The notes beneath the pieces were generated by a model. The model saw nothing but the letters and a program-made list of their open reading frames with translations, was not told where the DNA came from and did no database searches. A stretch of 64,000 nucleotides of DNA from Peromyscus leucopus (Eukaryota > Chordata > Mammalia > Rodentia > Cricetidae), in contig NC_051072.1 of assembly GCF_004664715.2 (NCBI RefSeq), forward strand, positions 40,171,142 to 40,235,141, in the 5' to 3' direction. A program made the translations under genes and the position numbers. Shown here piece after piece: positions 57,931 to 64,000 of this stretch (within the stretch, counting starts at the first letter, position 1; every line of letters begins with the position of its first letter).

Positions 57931-58649
57931 GTGAAAAAATTGGTGTGCTTAGATTCATTTGATATCCCTCAGATTAATTCTCCACCACTAGTAGCATCTT
58001 TTCTGGACTCTGGGAGAATTCCTTCCAGGATAGGTACCTGGGAAGAGTTCAGTAAAAGTTGTTTTGATTTATTCATCTCTTCCCTACTTGAAATGGATAA
58101 AACCTTCAGGTTTATATTGAGTAAGAGCAGAGAAAGTGAACACTTTTGTCTTGTTTCTCCTTTTAGAAGTAGTGCCAGCCTTTCCTTTGAGTGTGATGTT
58201 GACTGAGAGTTTGCTGTACACTTTCTTTACTAAATTGAGGGGTGCTTGCTCTATGCCTGATTCAAGACTTTTATCATGAAGAAATGATGAATTTATAGGG
58301 AGCTTTCTCTACATCTACTGAGGTCTTTGGATGGCTTCTACTCATTGTTATATCATTGTGGAGATTAGATTTGCTAATTTGCATATGTTGAACAATTCTT
58401 GCATCCTTATGATCTTTCTGATGTGCTGTTGGATTCGATCTGCTAGTATTTTACAGAGAATTTCTACATATATCACTGAATTTCATCAGTGATACTGGCC
58501 TTAGACTTTCTCTGTGTGTGCATGTGTGTGTTCTTCCCTCTTTTTACTCCTCTTTAAAGACTTCCAGGGAAGGTAGATTATTCTTATCTCTTTTTACTCC
58601 TCTTCAAAAACAAATGCTTTTTTTTTTTTTTGAAGCACTGTTCTTTAAA

Positions 58650-58815
58650 AAATAATCCAAATCCCATGATTTGGCCTTTAAGATCTAGCATGATCTACCT
58701 AACATCTCTTTCCAATTCAACCCATGAAAAACACTTTGTCACTCTATTTTTGCACTACAGTTACATTGATCATTGTATCTCTAATTATGACAAGCTTTCT
58801 TATCTATAAGTCTCT
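58650..58815 (+). mobile_element. L2 relic
   Basis: AATAATCCAAATCCCATGATT, TGGCCTTTAAGATCTAGCAT, GATCTACCTAACATCTCTTT, CCAATTCAACCC resemble the L2 'ccaaactccttaccatggcctacaaggccctacatgatctggcccctgcctacctctcc' region in sense orientation. A T13 run precedes it at about 58619. Confidence 0.5.
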
Positions 58816-59344
58816 GAAGAACAGCCAGAATGTAATTAGTAGAAACTACTATAGAAACTTACTTATACTTTACTTATAGTAAAGCATTAATAAGGATAAA
58901 TAAGAAATTGTGTATATGCCCTTAAAATACTTATATTTGTCATTTCTCAATGTTTGATAAGGATGACTATATGTTCAAAATCCACACCTTTCCCTGTGTA
59001 TTTGTTTTTAAATGTTTATTATATGTTACTTCAGATTATCAAAAACATAAACCCAGTCTTCAAAGAGCTTATGGCCTATCAAGCAACATAACACTTTTTC
59101 GCACGTAACCATCCCCAAAAGCCAGTATGAATTAAGTGGAAATGAGAAGTTTAAAATTATCCTACATGTTTGCAGAAAAGTAAACAGCCATTTTTGGCTG
59201 GTATGATATGTGGGGATTATAGAAGTGTATTTGCAGTTCACTTGAAGAACAGATAGGAGCTAAAAGATATAGAGTGATAGTGATTGGTAAGGAATTCCTG
59301 GCAGGACCAAGACAAATCATGGGATTTAGAAAATGCATAGTTTG
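58816..59344. other. Unannotated stretch
   Basis: AT-rich; no gene or repeat recognised. Confidence 0.5.
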
Positions 59345-59640
59345 TGTAGATTAGGATGGTAAAGTGGGACAACCTTCCCTAAGCTTGGGCACCACCTTCC
59401 CATTGGACGTGGCCTAATCAAAGGAGAGACATGTCTGAGCAGAACCTTCCATTGCCTTCTGCTTCCTGCTCCTGTTATGACAGGTGACAAGTTCCTGCCA
59501 CCACGCCTTCCCTGTTATGATGGATGACACTTTTGAACAACAAGCCAGAATAAATCTTTTTTTAAAATACCTTTGTTAGGTATTTTTTCTCAGTAACAGT
59601 AAAAAAAATTTAGCTCATATTCTGACTGAGACAAAGAAAA
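59345..59640 (+). mobile_element. MaLR-like LTR
   Basis: TAAGCTTGGGCACCACCTTC, TCTGCTTCCTGCTCCTGTTA, CTTCCCTGTTATGATGGATG, CAGAATAAATCTTTTTTTAA (AATAAA) and a GTTAGGTATTTTTTCTCAG / TAACAG end follow rodent MaLR LTR order in sense orientation. An internal CCTGTTATGA unit is repeated (about 59471 and 59509). Confidence 0.55.
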
Positions 59641-60099
59641 GGTAAAAATCAAAAATCATTGAAACTCATTGCTATGAAGGAAAAATCAGCACCCACAGTT
59701 CATTCACCATATACTTCTTCAACATCCACTCGGCTCCACTCATTGTATGAGGTACCAGAATCATACCACATATCAACTTGGATGGTCCTGATTCCAAACT
59801 GTAGCACATCCTTTACCTGTGATGCAGATGCACTAGACTTCAACTCCCCCAGAGCCAGGCTTCTCCCATGCATTCAGAGGATCTTAACTGGACCTGGTCT
59901 GAAAGCCTTCTTCCTAAGGACTAGCTTCCACAGCACTAGAAGATGCTATGAAAGCTTCCAAGAGCAGAAGGCAACCAACAGTCCTACCCAGGCTTCTATG
60001 TCTATGAGTCGCAGTGAAGATAATCTTAAGGGTGCAACAGTGGCACTCGTGTCTTGGTGGAAACCTACAGTTCTATAATTGGATTTAAGGCCTGTTCAA
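59641..60099. other. Unannotated stretch with the longest open frame
   Basis: Contains the window's longest frame (59659-60078, 139 codons, plus strand). It starts just after the LTR, the peptide is rich in Ser and Thr with no domain I recognise, and there is no Kozak context or splice support that convinces me. It could be a worn pseudogene or L1-flank sequence; no gene is called. Confidence 0.4.
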
Positions 60100-61620
60100 C
60101 AGCAGAGTAATTATGCCTAGTCTTGGAAACCTGGCCCATCACCCAGGACTAGTGAGGTCATGAATTTAAGAGATCTTACAACTGTCACTTGACTAAACCA
60201 ATGTAATTCCCAAATGCATTCTAAAGATCTATCCTTACTGCCACAGATACGGGGAGCACTCACATCTCATCAAAGAAGCTTGTCTTTACAATGGAAGTAC
60301 ATCATCACAGAAAACCCCAACTGGTCAAGAGACATTGAACATACAGAAGTCAAGCTGGTGCCTACCTATATTCTTCATCCCTACTGACTAGTGTTCATGG
60401 TACTAAAAGGTATTCTGCATGCTACTAAAGGAGAAACATAACCATCAACCCAACTACAACCCCTATGATCTACAGTTGTGACATGCCTGAAAGCATGCTG
60501 GTAAAATAGTGGCACAAAGCTTATGGGAATAACCAACAAATGTCTGATAGAATTTAAGGCCCATTCCATAAGAGAGAACCCATAACTGACGCTGCTCAGG
60601 TGGACAAGAACCTGAGACTAGATAGGCCAGGGACCTAGAGGAAAACCAAATAGTATTGTTCTGCTAAAGAAATGTAGCAATAAAATGACTCTTGATGACA
60701 TTCTGCTATACTAGTAGATATATGTGTCATGCTCACCCAGAGAAGCTTCCTCCTCCGGTAAATGGAAACAAATACAGAGACCCACAATTGGATAATATGC
60801 AGAAAGTAGGAGACCTTGGAACACTTGGTCCTAAATGAGATGTCTCCATCAGATCCTTCCCCTAAGAGCTCAGGGAACTCTGTGGAAGAGGAGGGAGAAA
60901 GATTGTAAGAGCCAGAGCGGATGAGGTCACCAGGGAAGTAAGGCCCTCCAAACACAGGAGGACTGATACACACGAACACACAGCCTGTGACAGTTCCTGC
61001 ATGGGTCTAAGCCTGATGGGATCCCTGTGCTGAGAGAGGAAATGGACACAAGCCCCCATCAATAACCCAGAAGCTATCTCCAATTGATAACCACTCACAA
61101 AGGAAAAATTGTTTCTTTCCAATGGAGTTTCACAGGGTAGACAAACCACCCTTCAGGACAGGCACCATACCTGCAGTAAATGCCCAACGCAAAACAAACT
61201 CGATGGTATTGTTAAAAGTTCCTAGTCTTCTAATGCTTTGTCTGACATTGTTTTTATTACTTTCCTTTTTCTTATAGATCTTTTGCATATTTATTATGGT
61301 TTCTGGTGTTACATTTTTATTCAATATCTGTGTGTACAATTATGTGTGTCTCTGTGTCTTTATATGTTTCTTGTGGTTTTTTTCTGGCTCTTTTTCTCCT
61401 GGTATCTTGTTTGCTTCATCCTATTGCAATACATTTGTTTTTATTTTATCTTATTTTACCATTTTCTTGGGCCTGTTTATATTCTAGTGAAAATGAGAAA
61501 GAAGGGGTATAGATTTAGGTGGGTGGGGAGTCAGAGAGGATCTGGAAGAAGTTGAGGCAGAAGAAACTGTAATCAGAATATATTGTATGAAGAAAATTTG
61601 TTTTCAATACAAGGGAAAAA
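60100..61620 (+). mobile_element. Rodent L1 3' UTR, long, sense
   Basis: The right end is diagnostic: TTTTTCTTATAGATCTTTTG, a T-rich stretch, GGTGGGTGGGGAGTCAGAGA, GGATCTGGAAGAAGTTGAGG and TCAGAATATATTGTATGAAG are the rodent L1 terminus. Upstream, GAGCTCAGGGAACTCTGTGG, GAAAGATTGTAAGAGCCAGA and AGCCTGTGACAGTTCCTGCA match internal UTR blocks, one shared with 40340-40420. The left limit is approximate. Several 60-115-codon frames here are artefacts of the UTR. Confidence 0.7.
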
Positions 61621-61904
61621 AGAGCTATACTGCTTCTGATCAACAATAACTCTTGGTAACTGGGTCATAGTATAACATGTGTTAGGACCCTAATAACTCA
61701 GGACATGGGAATGGGTCCTCTATACTGCAAAGAGCCTTGGGAATTTAGAAAGGATATTATAGCCCAGGGTACAGAAGAGGACCACAAGGTAAAGTGCAGT
61801 AAAGTAAAACATAGGTTAATTGTAAAGATAAATGAGAGGGCAAGGATCAGACAAAGTTTTGAGGGAAGGAGCTCTTGGGTTGTTAGTTGAAGGACACATA
61901 GTAA

Positions 61905-62070
61905 GTCTCCAGGTTGATGAGGTATTTGGGGGAATGGAATTTGGCAGAAGGAATAGGATGTACAAATACATGGTGGCATGAATCTGAAGACCTCTTTAAG
62001 AAACTGTAAGCAGCATGGGCTAGGTGGGGAGCAGGAAGCTTGTAGGAGAATACTAGGGGCAGGTAGACAG
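61905..62070 (-). mobile_element. L2 relic, antisense
   Basis: GTATTTGGGGGAATGGAATT, TGGCAGAAGGAATAGGATGT, AAGCAGCATGGGCTAGGTGG resemble L2 in reverse ('gggggaagagcattccaggcagagggaacagcaagtgc'). Confidence 0.45.
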
Positions 62071-62264
62071 GAGGCCAAATCACCCACAGAGGCACTAGTC
62101 CACATAAGCTCTTAGAGGAGACTAGCTTCCTTCTGGCCCCTGGGTCATAGTTCTTTCAAATCTATACAGCTAAGAGGAGGAAAACAAAATAGAGTATAGC
62201 TTCTCAACAAACTTTCTGCCATAAACAAAGTACCCATCCTTTGCCTTTAAAAATAGCTGACAGT

Positions 62265-62430
62265 GGCCGGGCGGTGGTGGCGCACACCTTTAATCCCAGC
62301 ACTCGGGAGGCAGAGCCAGGCGGATCTCTGTGAGTTCGAGGCCAGCCTGGGCTACCAAGTGAGCTCCAGGAAAGGCACAAAGCTACACAGAGAAACCCTG
62401 TCTCGAAAAACCAAAAAAAAAAAAAAAAAA
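62265..62430 (+). mobile_element. B1 SINE, young, with 16-bp TSD
   Basis: Full sense B1: GGCCGGGCGGTGGTGGCGCA, TTTAATCCCAGCACTCGGGA, GGCCAGCCTGGGCTACCAAG, CAGGAAAGGCACAAAGCTAC, ACCCTGTCTCGAAAAACC, then a long A tail. The flanking repeat AAAAATAGCTGACAGT is perfect (62249-62264 and 62431-62446). Its intact state and CpGs mark it as one of the youngest insertions here. Confidence 0.97.
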
Positions 62431-62449
62431 AAAAATAGCTGACAGTAAG

Positions 62450-62655
62450 ATAGAGAGGTCATTTGGTGACTAAAAGTGCTTGCTGCTCTTGCAAAGAACT
62501 GGAGTTCAGTCCCAGCACCTACATCCAAAACTCACGACCACCTATACCTCCAGCTTCAAGGGATCTGAGGCTCTCTTCTGGCCTTTGTGTCCCACACACA
62601 CATTCACATACACACACAGAGGCACACACATTTTATATATATTATAAATCTTAAA
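62450..62655 (+). mobile_element. B3 SINE
   Basis: GATAGAGAGGTCATTTGGTG, AAAGTGCTTGCTGCTCTTGC, GGAGTTCAGTCCCAGCACCT, ACCACCTATACCTCCAGCTT, GGATCTGAGGCTCTCTTCTG, then CA-rich tail. Begins immediately after the B1's target duplication. Confidence 0.8.
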
Positions 62656-63338
62656 ATAATAAGAATATAGCTGGAAGTATATACAACAAACAGAGAAGTC
62701 ATGTGATCTGGTTTCTGTGTTAGAACAAATCAATCCACACTGTTGTGAATGGATTAGAATCAGGAAAGGCTGGTGGGAGAATGTGACACCACCTGAACAG
62801 TGACAAAACAAACTGACAAGAGACTGTCTAAAGAGAAAGAGTGATTAAACCTTTAAACATTTAAATACACTGTAAGATTCCAGCCAATGAAAGGTAGCGA
62901 CTCCAATTTAAAAAAGACAGAAAATCTAGGCATGAAATTTTGTGTTGATTTTTCAAGGTAAAACTTGGAAAGCAAAAATAAATTATTTAGAGAATCATTG
63001 TCAAGGGTAAGTAGAAAACTATCTGGAAGTCATGCACAGTAAACTGTTCTGCTTTTAAACAACAGAAGAAGGTTCCAGATGGGTTAAGATTTAAATGCTA
63101 AGTAAGCCCAGAAAAAAAATGTAGGAAAAGTGTGTATAATCTCGTGATTAACTACAAAAGCAGAAGCTTCAAAAAGGAATAGGAAAGATTCACCTACTAC
63201 CTGGGGCTGAGCAGAGTTGGGGGAAAGGGAAGACACTCATCAATTCCTGCCAACTTCCAGTTGTGCAAAATGCTGAAGCCACAGGGATGTGTTATACAGC
63301 TCTATGCTCTACATGCACGAGTCTACCCATACAGCTTA

Positions 63339-63445
63339 GCACTCAGCATGATGGCACACTCCTGTGGTGGCATACAGGAGGCAGAGGAAAGAAGGTCTAT
63401 GGCCAGCTTTCACAGGACTTTACCTCAAAAAAACAGAACAAAATA
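63339..63445 (+). mobile_element. Old B1-like SINE in L1
   Basis: AGCACTCAGCATGATGGCAC, CATACAGGAGGCAGAGGAAA, GGTCTATGGCCAGCTTTCAC, AGGACTTTACCTCAAAAAAA follow B1/PB1 order in sense orientation. Confidence 0.55.
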
Positions 63446-63482
63446 GTGTTTGCTTTTAGTACAATTAATTTTTAAAGGGGGG

Positions 63483-63695
63483 AGGATAGAGATTGGCTTA
63501 GCTGGTAGAGGCACTTACCATGCAAGCCTAATGACTTGAATTTGATCCCTAGAATCCACATAAAAGTAGAAAGAGAATCAGCTCCACAAAATTATCCTGT
63601 GACGACCACAGGACATAGCATGTAAGTGCCCTCCTATCGTACACACATGCAATAATGATAAATGAAGTGCTTTTCTTAAAAAATAAAAAGATTTA
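63483..63695 (+). mobile_element. RSINE1 (B4-family) SINE in L1
   Basis: AGGATAGAGATTGGCTTAGC, GGTAGAGGCACTTACCATGC, AAGCCTAATGACTTGAATTT, GATCCCTAGAATCCACATAA, AGAATCAGCTCCACAAAATT, ATCCTGTGACGACCACAGG and an A-rich tail match RSINE1 in order. Confidence 0.75.
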
Positions 63696-64000
63696 GCTCC
63701 ATGCAAATAGACTTCTTGGGTAAAAATATATTAAAGGAAAAATGTCCAAAAGTAAAGAGGAAAATATTTACATTATAGACAATCCATAAACAAATAGGTT
63801 TCTACCTGTGTTATCACTAAATGTCAGCAAACTTGACTAGAAAATAAGCATCCCAAGAGTAAACTAAACAAAGAACATTAATAGGCAATTCTCAGGAGGC
63901 AAAAATTGCCCAGCCTCGCTAGCAATTTAAGACATACAAATAAAGCCACAGTAAGACACTATTTCTTCGGCATCAAGCTGACAGTGCTTTTACCAGTTGA

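Larger units (their letters stand above)
55285..58500 (-). mobile_element. Rodent L1 3' UTR and ORF2 part, antisense, nested in L1M
   Basis: Starts with the L1 3' end reversed (TTTATTCATTTATTTATTTT, ACATCCAGACCACAGCC). It continues through UTR landmarks CATATCAAGTTACTGTAAGA, CTAGGCACCTCCC, GGAGTCCCATAAAAACGCC, GGGCCTAGGTTGGTCCCATG, CTAATGTTTGGCTGTGGGTC, then ORF2 landmarks ATATCCACTTATGAGTACAT, TTTGCCTGCAAATTTCCTGG, TATACCACATTTTCTTTATC, CTGACAGGTGTAAGATGGAA, TTTGATCTGCATTTCCCTGA. Further ORF2-like pieces follow to about 58500 (ATTTGCATATGTTGAACAAT, TCTTGCATCC). A B1, a CA microsatellite and an LTR interrupt it. All frames are broken. Confidence 0.75.
62830..64000 (+). mobile_element. Old L1 ORF2 part, sense, interrupted by two SINEs
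   Basis: Fragments in order: GGTTCCAGATGGGTTAAGAT, TTAAATGCTAAGTAAGCCCA, ATAATCTCGTGATTAACTAC, AGCAGAAGCTTCAAAAAGG. After two SINEs come AGGAAAAATGTCCAAAAGT, GAAAATATTTACATTATAGA, AATAGGCAATTCTCAGGAGG, CAAATAAAGCCACAGTAAGA and CATCAAGCTGACAG. This is the ORF2 C-terminal part of a mammalian-wide L1 in sense orientation, running off the window end. The left limit is approximate. Confidence 0.6.

Noticed and set aside
58533..58607. Templated duplication of TCTTTTTACTCCTCTT
   Set aside because: Only about 17 low-complexity bases repeated 50 bp apart; slippage or chance in T/C-rich sequence is enough.
59659..60078. Longest open frame in the window as a gene
   Set aside because: No recognisable domain, no splice or start context; length is within chance expectation for 64 kb of six-frame translation.
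61238..61555. Hydrophobic 105-codon frame suggesting a membrane protein
   Set aside because: Hydrophobicity comes from the T-rich L1 3' UTR terminus.

Overview
This 64 kb window is nuclear DNA from a muroid rodent. It carries B1, B3, B4/RSINE and ID-type SINEs, rodent L1 3' UTRs, rodent MaLR LTRs and class II ERV LTRs, all scattered through AT-rich, CpG-poor sequence. The B1 copies at 15954, 19164, 44111, 56251 and 62265 share a short block (AGCTTTGCGCCTTTCCTGGA on the strand antisense to B1) that differs from the house-mouse B1 consensus as I remember it. Several also read CACTTGGTAGCCCAGG next to it. This points to Cricetidae, perhaps a deer-mouse relative; that placement is inference from memory of SINE consensus sequences.

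I find no intact protein-coding gene, no tRNA or rRNA gene, no CpG island and no CRISPR array. The longest open frames are about 140 codons and are explained by repeats, homopolymers or chance. The best coding candidate is one exon-like minus-strand segment (3072-3261) ending in a good splice donor. The window reads as intergenic or deep-intronic sequence in which mobile-element relics and microsatellites are the main recognisable content.

Layout: 0-5 kb has a solo MaLR-type LTR with a 5-bp target-site duplication (TSD), an antisense MLT1 LTR, the exon-like segment, a MIR and a long L2 relic. 5-13 kb has a B1-ID compound SINE, a B3, an old ERVL-like LTR, and a class II solo LTR (perfect 6-bp TSD) with an L1 fragment inside it. 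13-21 kb has a MaLR LTR with a foreign block, B1s, a second MLT1, a B3 and an L1 3' end. 21-31 kb has CA/TA and CT microsatellites, L1 ends, and a second class II solo LTR (perfect 6-bp TSD) with B1-like sequence in its U3. 31-44 kb has MaLR LTRs, an L1 3' UTR carrying an inserted MLT1 block, MIR and L2 relics, an L1 with an 18-bp TSD, and a near-complete 1.5 kb MaLR provirus-like element. 44-64 kb has a chimeric B1, HAL1/L1 relics, an L1 nested in an older L1, and a terminal L1 interrupted by SINEs.

The most unusual observations are two local templated-copy scars inside retroelements. A 54-bp block in the 13.45-13.82 kb LTR is an inverted, 53/54 identical copy of sequence 0.95 kb away. A 169-bp block interrupting the 33.3-33.9 kb L1 3' UTR is a direct copy, about 88% identical without gaps, of part of an MLT1 LTR 1.34 kb away. 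Neither looks like retrotransposition; both look like template switching during replication or repair. Family names come from memory of consensus sequences and have not been checked against a database.
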